A stretch of 64,000 nt of DNA from Symbioplanes lichenis (GTDB lineage: Bacteria > Actinomycetota > Actinomycetes > Mycobacteriales > Micromonosporaceae). Of this stretch, positions 56,252-64,000 are shown piece after piece. Positions within the stretch are counted from its first letter, which is position 1, and the number at the start of each line of letters is the position of its first letter. The translations under genes and the position numbers were made by a program. The notes below the pieces were generated by a model, which saw nothing but the letters and a program-made list of their open reading frames with translations, did not search any database and had not been told where the DNA came from. The stretch covers positions 372,001 through 436,000 of the forward strand of contig NZ_JAUZQD010000006.1 in NCBI RefSeq assembly GCF_030709675.1, read 5' to 3'.

Positions 56252-57564
56252 CGCAGCTTCCCGGCGATCTCGTGGAAGGCGGACTCGTACGCGTCGAACA
56301 TGTCGTCGACAGCATCGCTCCAGACGCCGTCGGCCGCGCGGACGACGCGCGACGGCAGCTCGATCGTGTGAGTCAGCAGCGGTCGCTCGGCCGCGAGAGC
56401 GAGCAGGGCCTCCTGCTGGCGGGTCAGCATCCGGCGCATCGCCTCGGTGTCCGCGTCGCAGGGCCGGTTGGCGTCGACGCAGCACAGCCGGTAGGCGGCA
56501 TAGTCGAGGGCACTGACACCGAGCACGAGCAGCACCACCGGGCCGGCGAAGTCGTGCACCCAGGCGCGGCCGCGCTCGTCGAGCAGGGCGTCCGGGTCGT
56601 CCGTCGCCCACACCATCGGCCCGGAGGCGGCCGGGGGCCCGCTCAGCACCTCGTGGGCCACGCCCGCGATCGTCGTCTTGAACTGGTCCGACGGCAGGCC
56701 GCGGAGCCCTTCCCGGGCGTGCAGGCGGGCGAGCTGGTCGAACGTGCTGAAGCCGTAGCCGAGCTCCCGGGCCAGCAGCGCCGCCACGTCGGGCGCCCCG
56801 GCGTAGTAGACCCCGGTGACCAGCACGGAGGGCACTCCCGGCCGGGGCACCGCGCGTACCCCGGGCGGCCGCATCTCCAGCAGGCCCGGATAGAGCAGGA
56901 GATCGGACATGCCCCGGAAGAGCGGCAGCGCGAGATCGGTGGAGTGCTCGCGGGACACCGGGATCAGGGCGCCGTCCATGATCCGGTCGACCTTCGCCCG
57001 TACTTGGGAGATCAGCTGCTCGGCGCGGCGGCCGGAGCGGCCCTCCGGCGCCTCCGCGAGCTGCCGCGGCACGACATAGATCTGATATTGGTACGGGTCC
57101 GGGCCGGGCCCGGCGGCCGTCCGCCCGCGACCCACCGGGGCCAGCACCACCACCGCGTCGACGGGATCGGGCGGTGCGGGCAGCAGCTCGCGCAGCATCC
57201 GCACCGCGACGTCGACCCCCTGCGGGCGCGGCTCCTGGGCGCCCATGCCGAGTATGTGCGCGAGCGCGCGGACGTGCTGCTGGTAGAGGGCGACGTTGAG
57301 CTCGCGGGCCGCCGCGGCCTCGAGGAAGACGGTCGGCGCCGGGCCCGGCGCGGGCACCATCTCGGTGGTCAGGGCGGCCGGGTCCTCGCCGAGGAACGCC
57401 GCGATCCGGCTCACCACGCCCGGGTCGCGGGGATGCCGCTCGGGCCGGGCCCGGTATTGGTAATAGGTCGCCCGGCTGACCTGGAGCTGCCGCAACAGAT
57501 CCTCGACGGACATGTTGCGCTCGGTGCGGACGCGTTCGAGTCGCAGGAACCACGGCGACGTCAC
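56248..57564 (-). CDS. Helix-turn-helix protein with degenerate P-loop-like C-terminal domain
   Basis: 438 residues from GTG 57564, with GGGGAGGG upstream. Residues 8-60 are an XRE-type helix-turn-helix (NMSVEDLLRQLQVSRATYYQ). Residues 70-235 are unassigned. From 245, VLVTGVYYAGAPDVAALLARELGYG looks like a nucleoside-kinase P-loop without the Lys-Ser/Thr (GxxxxG-A-P), followed by a Walker-B-like VVLLVLGVSALDYAAY. Probably a ligand-sensing regulator that has lost ATPase activity. A block of GTCTA/TAGAC motifs upstream (57577-57647) is its likely binding site. Confidence 0.65.
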   Translation of the reverse strand: MTSPWFLRLERVRTERNMSVEDLLRQLQVSRATYYQYRARPERHPRDPGVVSRIAAFLGEDPAALTTEMVPAPGPAPTVFLEAAAARELNVALYQQHVRALAHILGMGAQEPRPQGVDVAVRMLRELLPAPPDPVDAVVVLAPVGRGRTAAGPGPDPYQYQIYVVPRQLAEAPEGRSGRRAEQLISQVRAKVDRIMDGALIPVSREHSTDLALPLFRGMSDLLLYPGLLEMRPPGVRAVPRPGVPSVLVTGVYYAGAPDVAALLARELGYGFSTFDQLARLHAREGLRGLPSDQFKTTIAGVAHEVLSGPPAASGPMVWATDDPDALLDERGRAWVHDFAGPVVLLVLGVSALDYAAYRLCCVDANRPCDADTEAMRRMLTRQQEALLALAAERPLLTHTIELPSRVVRAADGVWSDAVDDMFDAYESAFHEIAGKLR

Positions 57565-57576
57565 GATGCCCTCCCC

Positions 57577-57647
57577 AGTCTACTGACTAATAGACTTCGT
57601 ATGCTCTTACATACATACAACGTCTACTCGTACCGTACTCCCTAGAC
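57577..57647. promoter_or_regulatory. Array of GTCTA/TAGAC boxes (candidate operator region)
   Basis: AGTCTA (57577-57582) and TAGACT (57591-57596) form one inverted repeat; GTCTA (57622-57626) and TAGAC (57643-57647) form another; GTATG/CATAC (57599-57614) lies between them. The AT-rich stretch is unusual for this genome and lies between the HTH gene and the divergent small membrane-protein gene. Confidence 0.55.
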
Positions 57648-57669
57648 AGCCTCACGGGGGGTGGGTGCG

Positions 57670-57948
57670 ATGACCAGAGTTACCGAGACCGAACGGACCG
57701 GCGGGCGCCGGAGAGCGCTGACGGGCCTGCGCATTGCCGCCGCACTGGCGACGATCGTGAACGGGGTGCTCGCGGCGCAGGCGCTGCGGACCGAGGGGCC
57801 GACCTGGGGCTGGGCCCTGGCGGTGGCGGCCACGGTGCTGAATCTGCTGGTGCGGCGGCTGACTCAGGAGGCGCGGTTCCGCCGCCCGGCCCGGCGGGTC
57901 AGCCGGCCTGGGACAGGGCGAACGCCACGAGGAAGCCGGCGACCGTGA
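57670..57948 (+). CDS. Small membrane protein, function unknown
   Basis: 92 residues from ATG 57670, with GGGGGGTGGG upstream. Two hydrophobic segments (IAAALATIVNGVLAAQAL and WGWALAVAATVLNLLV) and a basic C-terminus. Its end overlaps the convergent ZIP transporter gene by 50 bp, which is long for such overlaps, so the C-terminus or the gene itself is less certain. It shares the upstream operator region with the divergent HTH/APH pair and may belong to the same system. Confidence 0.5.
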   Translation: MTRVTETERTGGRRRALTGLRIAAALATIVNGVLAAQALRTEGPTWGWALAVAATVLNLLVRRLTQEARFRRPARRVSRPGTGRTPRGSRRP

Positions 57949-58651
57949 TCAGGCCGATGAGCAGGTGGGCGTCCTCGAAGGCTTCCGGGATCATGGTGTC
58001 GGCGACCATGGCGAGGATGGCGCCGCCGGCCAGGGCGGTGATCGCGGCCAGCACGGCGTCCGGCGCCCCGCCCAGCACGGTGTAGCCCGCCACCGCGGCC
58101 AGACCGCTGATCAGGGCGATGCCGGCCCACAGCGTGAAGACGTACCGCCGGGTGCGGCCGGCGTGACGCATGCCGGCCGCGCTGGACAGGCCCTCCGGGA
58201 CGTTGCTGATGAAGACCGCGGCCACGGTGACCACGCTGATCGCGCCGCCGCCGAGCAGGCTGGTGCCGATCACAATTGATTCCGGTACGCCGTCGAGCAG
58301 CGCGCCCAGCGCCAGCGCCGTCCCGGAGCCGCCCTGCTCCGCCTCGGACGGCTGCTGCTTGCCGGAGCGCTTGCGGTGCCGGGCGCCGCGCCGGGCCAGC
58401 AGCACGTTGCAGCCGGTGTAGACGACGGCGCCGCCGACCGCTCCCAGCGCCGTGGGCAGCAGACCGGCCTGCTCGTCGGCCTCGGCGAAGAGTTCGAACG
58501 CGACGGCCGACAGCAGCACGCCGGCGCCGAAGGCCATGATCGACGCGATGACCCGCTGCGGGATCCGGGCCAGGTAGCCGAGCGCGGCCCCGACGAGCAG
58601 AGCGGATCCGGCGAGCAGTCCCCAGCCGCCGGCTTGCAACCATCCAGGCAT
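57899..58651 (-). CDS. ZIP-family divalent metal transporter
   Basis: 250 residues from ATG 58651 (an earlier ATG at 58681 is possible). Eight membrane segments in ZIP arrangement. Segment 4 has ALLDGVPESIVIGTSLLGG and segment 5 has VFISNVPEGLSSAAG, containing the metal-binding Asn/Pro/Glu residues; the His of the usual HNxPEG is Ser-Asn here. The cytoplasmic loop is basic (RRGARHRKRSGK), not His-rich. Imports zinc or another divalent ion. There is a 46-bp gap to the upstream FAD monooxygenase gene. Confidence 0.85.
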   Translation of the reverse strand: MPGWLQAGGWGLLAGSALLVGAALGYLARIPQRVIASIMAFGAGVLLSAVAFELFAEADEQAGLLPTALGAVGGAVVYTGCNVLLARRGARHRKRSGKQQPSEAEQGGSGTALALGALLDGVPESIVIGTSLLGGGAISVVTVAAVFISNVPEGLSSAAGMRHAGRTRRYVFTLWAGIALISGLAAVAGYTVLGGAPDAVLAAITALAGGAILAMVADTMIPEAFEDAHLLIGLITVAGFLVAFALSQAG

Positions 58652-58697
58652 GCCGCCGCCTTTGCCCCCCAGCGGCTGCATCAAACAGCTTTCCCGC

Positions 58698-59792
58698 TCA
58701 GGCCGGGCTGCGCAGCGGGCCGTACGCCTCCCGGTACGAGCGCGGCCCGAGTGCGGGCAGCACGAAGTCGCGCAGCCACGTCGGCACGCCGGCCGCCTTG
58801 GCGAACCGGTCCGTCGCGGCCTGCACATGGTCGACCCGCGCCCGCCGGCGCTGTTCGAAGCGAGCGCCCGCGGTGTCCCAGTCGCCCTCCGCCAGCAGCT
58901 CGGACAGCACGAGAGCATCCTCGGCCGCCAGCGCGCACCCCTCGGCCCACACCGGCGCGGTGGCGTGGGCGGCGTCACCGACCAGCACGCAGCGGCCCCG
59001 GCTCCACGAGGGAACGCGCACCTCCTCGACCGGCGAGTGGTAGAGCGAGCCGACATTGCCGAGCACCGTGCGCACCGGCTCCGGGTAGTCACCGAACGTG
59101 TCGTGCAACCACGACGCGTCGGCGCCGATCGGGCCGCCGCGGGTGGCGGACGCGTACCCGTACACCTGGTGGTCGTCGACCGGGATCAGCAGGATCGTGC
59201 CCGCGGCGCCCGACCACACGATCCAGCAGTCGACCCCCGGATTGGGGGCCATGAAGCGCCAGCTGGCCGCGCTGAGCACGGCCTCGCGCACGCCGTCACC
59301 GCCGAAGACCGAAGAACGGACAGCCGACCGTACGCCGTCCGCGCCGGCCACGAAGCCGTACGTGGCCGTCTCCCCGGTGCCGAAGGTCACCTCGGCGCCC
59401 CCGGTCGTCGCCCGCACCGAGGTGACCTCCGCCGTCCGGGGCGTGACGTCGAGCCCATCGGCCAGCAGATCGTGGAGATCGGATCGGAGCACGCACCGCG
59501 GCCGCGCCCCCGCACCCCAGAAGGCGTCCTCGTCGACCCGGAAGAGCAACCGCCCGCTCGCCGCCCGATATTCCCGGCGCCCGGTCGGCCGCCCCACCTT
59601 GGCCAGCCCGTCACCGACCCCGAGCGCCGTCAGCGCCGTCACCGCGTTGCCGGGCAGATTGATCGCCAGCCCGCCGCCCGCCCCGGGGTTGCGCTCGACC
59701 AGGTCCACGGCCACTCCCCGCTGCCGCAACCCCCGCGCGAGCGCCAGCCCCGCGATGCCGCCCCCGGCCACGAGCACCCTGTCGTCCGTCAT
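58698..59792 (-). CDS. FAD-dependent monooxygenase (PHBH/aromatic hydroxylase family)
   Basis: 364 residues from ATG 59792. FAD motif RVLVAGGGIAGLALARGLRQ, a DG motif in GFVAGADGVRSAVRSSVFG, and GD motif CVLVGDAAHATAPVWAEGCA. It adds oxygen to an aromatic or polyketide substrate using NAD(P)H. Substrate unknown; it is not next to the polyketide synthase. A DUF1801 fragment lies divergently, 100 bp away. Confidence 0.88.
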   Translation of the reverse strand: MTDDRVLVAGGGIAGLALARGLRQRGVAVDLVERNPGAGGGLAINLPGNAVTALTALGVGDGLAKVGRPTGRREYRAASGRLLFRVDEDAFWGAGARPRCVLRSDLHDLLADGLDVTPRTAEVTSVRATTGGAEVTFGTGETATYGFVAGADGVRSAVRSSVFGGDGVREAVLSAASWRFMAPNPGVDCWIVWSGAAGTILLIPVDDHQVYGYASATRGGPIGADASWLHDTFGDYPEPVRTVLGNVGSLYHSPVEEVRVPSWSRGRCVLVGDAAHATAPVWAEGCALAAEDALVLSELLAEGDWDTAGARFEQRRRARVDHVQAATDRFAKAAGVPTWLRDFVLPALGPRSYREAYGPLRSPA

Positions 59793-59892
59793 GACCCCAC
59801 CCTGCCCGAGCCCGCGCCCGGGGCGAAAGCCGACTGTCCTTGACCGGTCCGAACGGGCGCTCCCCTGTGTTCACCCGGACGCCCCGCCTGTC

Positions 59893-60075
59893 CTGACCCC
59901 ATGGCCGAGGCCCGGCTTCGACGGCTACGAGGAGCTGCTCGCCCGCCTCGGCCCGCACACCACCGGGAAGTCGTGCCTCCATCTGAAGCGCCCGGCCGCC
60001 GTCGACGAGCAGGCCCTGCGTGAGCTGGTCACCGCGGCCTTCCGCCACCTCGACGGCCGCACCCTCACGGCCTGA
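59893..60075 (+). pseudogene. C-terminal remnant of a DUF1801 protein
   Basis: The last 60 codons of an open frame read LTPWPRPGFDGYEELLARLG, KSCLHLKRPAAVD, ALRELVTAAF: the C-terminal half of actinobacterial DUF1801 proteins. No ATG, GTG or TTG with a ribosome site precedes it in frame, and the N-terminal half is absent. A remnant. Confidence 0.6.
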
Positions 60076-60080
60076 CGCGC

Positions 60081-60791
60081 CTACCGGATCGACCCGGCGC
60101 GGCCGGACATGCGCGCCTCGAGGCCGTCGAGGACGACGTCGAGCCCGCCGTCGAAGCGGTCCTCGACGAACTGGTGCCGCAGGCCGGCCACCGAGCGCAA
60201 GCCGTCGAGCCCGTGGCCGACCACGGTGTCGCGCAGGTAGTCGTCGATGCCCGGGTGCCCGGCATAGGGCGTCAGCACCCCGCGCGCCGGGTTGAGGGCG
60301 TAGCCGGCCACGAAGTTCTTGACCGTGCCGACCGCGAGCGTCACGTCCGCCGGGGTCAGGCGCGGGGTGATGCCGGGGTCGGTCAGGGCGACCACATGGT
60401 CGTTCCAGTGGCGCAGCTGTCCCGGTCCCGGCAGGGTTCCGGGATGGCCCAGCGCGTGCACGAACCACGGGTGGGCCTGATAGATCTCCAGCGTGTCGCG
60501 GCCGATGGAGCGCAGCCGCGCCCGCCAGTCATCACCGATCGGGGCCGGGCGACCGGCGAAGATCCGGTCGACCATGAGCTCGACGAGCTGGTCCTTGGTG
60601 TCGACGTACCAGTAGAGCGACATCGCGGTGATGCCCAGCTCGGCGGCGACCCGGCGCATCGACACCACGGCGAGCCCGTCCCGGTCGGCCAGGGCGACCC
60701 CGGCCGCCGCCAGGTCGTCCTGGGTGAAGGCCTGCCCCCGGGCGGACCGGGGCGTCCGCGCGGGCCGCAACCACACTGAGCCGGTCGACAT
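60081..60791 (-). CDS. TetR-family transcriptional regulator
   Basis: 236 residues from ATG 60791. Helix-turn-helix at about 25-70 (VSMRRVAAELGITAMSLYWY). C-terminal TetR_C-type ligand domain (MVDRIFAGRPAPIGDDWRAR, AHPWFVHALG). Two perfect or near-perfect operators lie between it and the divergent TMEM175-like gene, so it probably represses both that gene and itself. Ligand unknown. Confidence 0.92.
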   Translation of the reverse strand: MSTGSVWLRPARTPRSARGQAFTQDDLAAAGVALADRDGLAVVSMRRVAAELGITAMSLYWYVDTKDQLVELMVDRIFAGRPAPIGDDWRARLRSIGRDTLEIYQAHPWFVHALGHPGTLPGPGQLRHWNDHVVALTDPGITPRLTPADVTLAVGTVKNFVAGYALNPARGVLTPYAGHPGIDDYLRDTVVGHGLDGLRSVAGLRHQFVEDRFDGGLDVVLDGLEARMSGRAGSIR

Positions 60792-60824
60792 AGCTCCCGA
60801 CTCTAGTGAGCACGCCGAACGTCA

Positions 60825-60889
60825 TGTTGCCATACAGCGTATGGCAACATCGGCCGGGAGGCGTTACAGTGCGCCATACGCCGTATGGC
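60825..60889. promoter_or_regulatory. Two TetR operators in the divergent promoter region
   Basis: Operator 1: TGTTGCCATAC, AGC, GTATGGCAACA (60825-60849), a perfect 11-bp inverted repeat. Operator 2: GCCATAC, GCC, GTATGGC (60873-60889). The centres are 44 bp apart, about four helical turns, so dimers bound to both would face the same side of DNA. Confidence 0.85.
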
Positions 60890-60917
60890 AAGTTGCCCCA
60901 TCGAGTCGAGGACGGTC

Positions 60918-61532
60918 ATGAACGAGCCACGTCTGCACGCCGAGCGCCTGACGTTCTTCAGTGACGCCGCCGCCGCGATCGCGTTGACGCTGCTCGTCCT
61001 CCCGCTGATCGAGCTGGTCCCCGAGGCCGTGGAGAATCACGAGTCGCCGCGCGAGCTGATCACCGGCAACCTCGTGCCCTTCGGCAGCTTCGCACTCAGC
61101 TTCTTCGTGATCTGGCGCGTCTGGACGGTGCACCACCGGCTGTTCGACCGGGCCGAGGCGATCGACACGCGCGTCGTCCGGATCAACTCGCTGTGGCTGC
61201 TCTGCGTGGTCCTCCTCCCCTTCCCCGCCGAGCTGGTCGGCGCGTACGGCGACGAGCCGCTGGTCATCGCCGTCTACATCGGCGTCCTGCTGGCCTGCAG
61301 CGGCACGTTGACCGCCCTGGCGATCGCGCTGCGCCGCACCAACACCGCGGCGTCGGCGCCCGGCCGGGCGAGCCTCGAGCCGCTGGTGGGCAACGCCGTG
61401 TGCCTCACGCTGGCCTTCGTGCTCGCCCTGACCGTGCCCGGCGCCGGCTACTGGCCACTGCTGCTGCTCCTGCTCGACGGTCCCACCCTGGCCCTCGTAC
61501 GCCGGAAGCGGTCCAAGGCAGCGGCAAGCTAG
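60918..61532 (+). CDS. TMEM175/DUF1211-family membrane protein
   Basis: 204 residues from ATG 60918; an earlier in-frame start at 60885 would sit inside operator 2. Residues 9-28 carry the family signature (AERLTFFSDAAAAIALTLLV), equivalent to R-x3-FSD-AxxAI-xxTLL of TMEM175 potassium channels. Six hydrophobic segments. Bacterial members form tetrameric potassium-permeable channels. Controlled by the divergent TetR regulator through two operators. Its last 13 codons and stop are duplicated immediately downstream. Confidence 0.87.
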   Translation: MNEPRLHAERLTFFSDAAAAIALTLLVLPLIELVPEAVENHESPRELITGNLVPFGSFALSFFVIWRVWTVHHRLFDRAEAIDTRVVRINSLWLLCVVLLPFPAELVGAYGDEPLVIAVYIGVLLACSGTLTALAIALRRTNTAASAPGRASLEPLVGNAVCLTLAFVLALTVPGAGYWPLLLLLLDGPTLALVRRKRSKAAAS

Positions 61533-61605
61533 CGGAAGACTCGACGGGCCCGCCCCGGCCCCTCGTACGCCGGAAGCGGTCCAAGGCAGCGGCAAGCTAA
61601 CGGAA
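61492..61605. repeat. 46-bp direct repeat duplicating the TMEM175-like gene end
   Basis: 61492-61537 and 61560-61605 are identical except for one base: the stop TAG in copy 1 is TAA in copy 2. The unit spacing is 68 bp. Copy 2 lies outside the channel gene and provides the stop codon of the convergent esterase on the other strand. A recent tandem duplication at a gene end. Confidence 0.9.
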
Positions 61606-62865
61606 CAGTCGCAGCGGGACGGCGCCGGCCATGGCCCGCATGCCGGCGTCGTTCGGGTGGAGGTGGTCGCCGCTGTCGTAGGCGGGGAGCATGCGCACCG
61701 GCTGGGCCGGGTCGCGGACGGCGCGGTCGAAGTCGGCCACGGCGTCGTACTCGCCGCTCGTGCGGATCCAGCGGTTGAGCGCCTGCCGCGTGGCCTCGCG
61801 CTCGGCGGTGTAGTAGCCCGGGATCGTCGTGTCGCCGAACGGGGTCAGCGTGCCGCCGTAGATGCGCAGGCCGTGGTCGTGGGCGCGGGCGATCAGCTGG
61901 CGGTGGGCGAAGATCAGCTGGTCGAGGGTGACCGCCTCGTCCGCCGGGGAGGTCGAGCCGGGCTGGCCGATGTCGTTGATGCCGAGCAGCACGATGACGT
62001 GGCGGACGCCGGCCGGGGCGAGCACGTCCCGGTCGAAGCGCCGCAGCGCGCTGTCGCCGAAGAGCGGGCCGATGCCGGAGAAGTCCGTACCGGGCAGGGT
62101 GTTGCCGTCGTGCAGCAGGCGGTTGCCGCCGATGCCCTTGTTGAGGACGGGCAGCCCGGGCCGCCGGGCGGCCAGATAATCGGGCCAGCGGTGGTTGGCG
62201 TCGGTGGTGGTGCTCGACCCGTCGGTGATGGAGTCGCCGAAGGCCACGACCGCGCCCGGTCCGGCCGGGGCGGTGACGCTGACGTCGGAGAGGAAGTACC
62301 AGGACGTTGTCGTGGCAGCACCGGGCAGGTCGGCCGCCCCGGCCTGGTTGCCGGCGGCGACATAGTTCGTCTGGAACGCCGAGTTGTGCAACGTGGACGC
62401 CACCGTCCGGCGCGGCAGGTGGATGCTGATCGCCACGTCGGACCGGGCGGGAACGGCCAGCGGCACGGGGTCGCTGACCACGGGTGCGCCCGGCGGCACG
62501 GTGACCGAGGCGTGGCCGCCGAAGGTGAGCGGCCGGTCGGTGCCGGCGACGATCCGGGCGCCGGCGTCGCGGCGGGCGACGCGGGCGGCGCTGATCTCGA
62601 GGGGTGCGCTGCCGTGCTCGTTGGACAGCCGCACCCGCAGCGTGCGGCCGGCGACGCTGGTGTGCACGATCTGGCGCAGGGTCTGGTCGGTGAAGACGGT
62701 CTCGGCGACCGGCGCGGTGGCGGCGCCGGTCACCGCGGTGGCCCAGGTGCCGGTCCAGGCCTCGGCGGTACGCCCGCCGGCGCCGGCCGATCCGGTGAGG
62801 GTGAGGGCGGCGAGGACCCCGGCCGCGACGACCCCGGCCAGGTGACGCTTGACGTTAAGAGTCAT
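61597..62865 (-). CDS. Secreted SGNH/GDSL-family esterase
   Basis: 422 residues from ATG 62865, with GGAGG upstream. Signal peptide 1-30. An N-terminal beta domain (45-190) is followed by SGNH hydrolase blocks: nucleophile Ser in VVAFGDSITDGSS (block I), GIGGNRLLHDG (II), VLLGINDIGQPG (III) and catalytic Asp/His in YDSGDHLHPNDAG (V). This two-domain layout is common in actinomycete extracellular esterases acting on acetylated or lipid substrates. Substrate unknown. The last codons lie in a duplicated 46-bp segment. Confidence 0.9.
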   Translation of the reverse strand: MTLNVKRHLAGVVAAGVLAALTLTGSAGAGGRTAEAWTGTWATAVTGAATAPVAETVFTDQTLRQIVHTSVAGRTLRVRLSNEHGSAPLEISAARVARRDAGARIVAGTDRPLTFGGHASVTVPPGAPVVSDPVPLAVPARSDVAISIHLPRRTVASTLHNSAFQTNYVAAGNQAGAADLPGAATTTSWYFLSDVSVTAPAGPGAVVAFGDSITDGSSTTTDANHRWPDYLAARRPGLPVLNKGIGGNRLLHDGNTLPGTDFSGIGPLFGDSALRRFDRDVLAPAGVRHVIVLLGINDIGQPGSTSPADEAVTLDQLIFAHRQLIARAHDHGLRIYGGTLTPFGDTTIPGYYTAEREATRQALNRWIRTSGEYDAVADFDRAVRDPAQPVRMLPAYDSGDHLHPNDAGMRAMAGAVPLRLFR

Positions 62866-62921
62866 GCCTCCACCCCAGCCGCGCCGCCGCGTCCCGTCAA
62901 TACATCGACGCCTCTGAATCT

Positions 62922-64000
62922 TCAGACGACGGCAACGAGCGCCCGGCCGGACAGCCCGAGCCCCACGACGACGATCAGGGCCGCGGTGACCGGCGGCGCC
63001 ACCGCGCTCCACCGGACGAGCCGCCCCGAGAAGCGGTCCCGCACCCGGACCAGGACCAGCCCGGCGGCGGTCAGGGTGGCGGCCATCCCCAGCCCGTACG
63101 CGAGGACGAGCAGCACCCCGAAGACGGTACGCCCGAGCGCCACCGCCCCGAGCAGCACGACCAGCGCGGACGGGCTCGGCACGAGTCCCCCGGCGACACC
63201 GAGCCCGGCGAGCCCCCACTTGCCCGGCCCGTGCTCGTGGTCGTGGTCGTGGTGATGCTCGTGGTGATGTTTGTGCTGGTGGCGGTGGCGCAGTGCCGCC
63301 CGCAGCGCGCCCAGGCCGACCGCCGCCACGAGCACGCCGCTGACCAGGCCGAGCCAGCCGAGCACCAGCTCCCCGGCCACCCCGGCGGCGAGCGTCAGCA
63401 CGAGTCCGAGCACCAGGACCGCGGCGGTGTGGGTGGCGGTCACCGTGGCCCCGACCAGCAGCGCGTCCCGGGGCCGGCCCCGGCTCCCGGCCAGATAGGC
63501 CGCCATCACCGTCTTGCCGTGCCCGGGCAGCGCCGCGTGCGCCGCGCCGAGCAGCAGCGCCAGCAGCACGGCGAGCAGCCCCACGAGTGGGGTCAGCCGG
63601 TCGCCGCCGACGAGCCCGTCCAGCCGATGCGCGGCCGCCGCCAGCAGGCCCGGAGACGACGAGGCGACGGGCGCGGCGGCCGGGGCGGCACCGGATCCGG
63701 GCGCCGCGGTGAAGCTCGCCGACCGTACGTCCGGCGGGGACGCCAGCGGATCGGCTGGGTACCGCCGCAACTCGTCGCTCACGCTCGTCGCCGGCAGCGG
63801 CGATCCGGTCAGCGCCACGCCGGAACCCGTCGCGACCAGCTCGCGCCAGCCGATGCGGTCGTCCCGGAACCGGAAGTCGACGGTGACCGGCACAGATCCC
63901 CGGATCACGGCCACTGCGGACAAACGACATTCCACCCTGCTCGTACGCAACCCGCCCGCCCCCGGCGCGGACGACGGCGACTCGCTCTCCACCGTCCAGG
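62922..64000 (-). CDS. NicO-family nickel/cobalt transporter (5' end outside window)
   Basis: The frame is open at the right edge, so the N-terminus is missing; at least 359 residues are visible. An extracellular N-terminal domain comes first, then helix LLALLLGAAHAALPGHGKTV with the HGKT-type motif, ATVTATHTAAVLVLGLVL, a His-rich loop (HHHEHHHDHDHEH, metal binding) and GVAGGLVPSPSALVVLLGAV. NicO proteins export or import nickel and cobalt. The truncated relative at 42140 lacks the first half seen here. Confidence 0.87.
   Translation of the reverse strand, partial: WTVESESPSSAPGAGGLRTSRVECRLSAVAVIRGSVPVTVDFRFRDDRIGWRELVATGSGVALTGSPLPATSVSDELRRYPADPLASPPDVRSASFTAAPGSGAAPAAAPVASSSPGLLAAAAHRLDGLVGGDRLTPLVGLLAVLLALLLGAAHAALPGHGKTVMAAYLAGSRGRPRDALLVGATVTATHTAAVLVLGLVLTLAAGVAGELVLGWLGLVSGVLVAAVGLGALRAALRHRHQHKHHHEHHHDHDHEHGPGKWGLAGLGVAGGLVPSPSALVVLLGAVALGRTVFGVLLVLAYGLGMAATLTAAGLVLVRVRDRFSGRLVRWSAVAPPVTAALIVVVGLGLSGRALVAVV

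Overview
The window is very GC-rich, with strong third-position G/C bias, frequent GTG starts, many lipoproteins and many actinobacterial regulators (SorC, WYL, MmyB-type XRE, Rrf2, TetR). This points to an actinomycete. A soil Micromonosporaceae of the Actinoplanes type is my best guess, because there is a chemotaxis receptor alongside plant-cell-wall functions, but that is inference. I saw no rRNA, tRNA, CRISPR array, prophage or transposase.

Layout. 1-6750 (-): most of a single-protein polyketide synthase (acyl ligase-KS-AT-DH-KR-ACP-TE) that runs off the left edge. 6967-11025 (+): a STAS/ATPase-like regulator, a small acidic protein, a class A beta-lactamase, a lipoprotein and an MFS transporter. 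11012-24562: housekeeping and accessory genes, namely an alpha/beta hydrolase, a PfkB sugar kinase, a WYL regulator with a divergent VOC protein, ferredoxin reductase FprA, a CooC-like ATPase, an MFS exporter, an epimerase, a chemotaxis receptor, an MmyB-type regulator with an SRPBCC protein, and a large DUF4173 membrane protein.

24700-33148 (-) is an eight-gene sugar operon: DUF2291 lipoprotein, ABC ATPase, permease, binding protein, split transketolase (two subunits), FGGY kinase and a xylose-isomerase-like enzyme. A SorC regulator is divergent and a secreted pectin methylesterase follows it. The gene set matches the D-apiose transketolase pathway (ApsI/AptK/AptA/AptB), and apiose is a pectin sugar. 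A 29-bp sequence at the operon start recurs with 23/29 identity at 39728-39756, ahead of a secreted nucleoside-hydrolase-like DUF1593 protein. This suggests one regulon in which an extracellular enzyme releases a furanose that the operon imports and degrades. A nearby secreted DUF6055 metallopeptidase-like protein has a 13/14 match to the CebR/CelR box just upstream.

42140-48724: a truncated NicO transporter, an NsrR-flavohaemoglobin NO-detoxification pair with a 23-bp NsrR-like palindrome, a ferredoxin reductase, a decayed segmental duplication full of pseudogene pieces (45775-47105), and a dehydrogenase/membrane-protein pair. 48855-57564: a lysine/alanine repeat protein, a 1404-residue Upf1-like helicase with a degenerate nuclease-like tail, a sulfatase, and a coupled pair (helix-turn-helix protein plus phosphotransferase-fold protein) with an array of GTCTA/TAGAC boxes upstream. 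57670-64000: a ZIP transporter, an FAD monooxygenase, a TetR regulator with two perfect operators facing a TMEM175-like channel, an SGNH esterase and a NicO metal transporter cut by the right edge.
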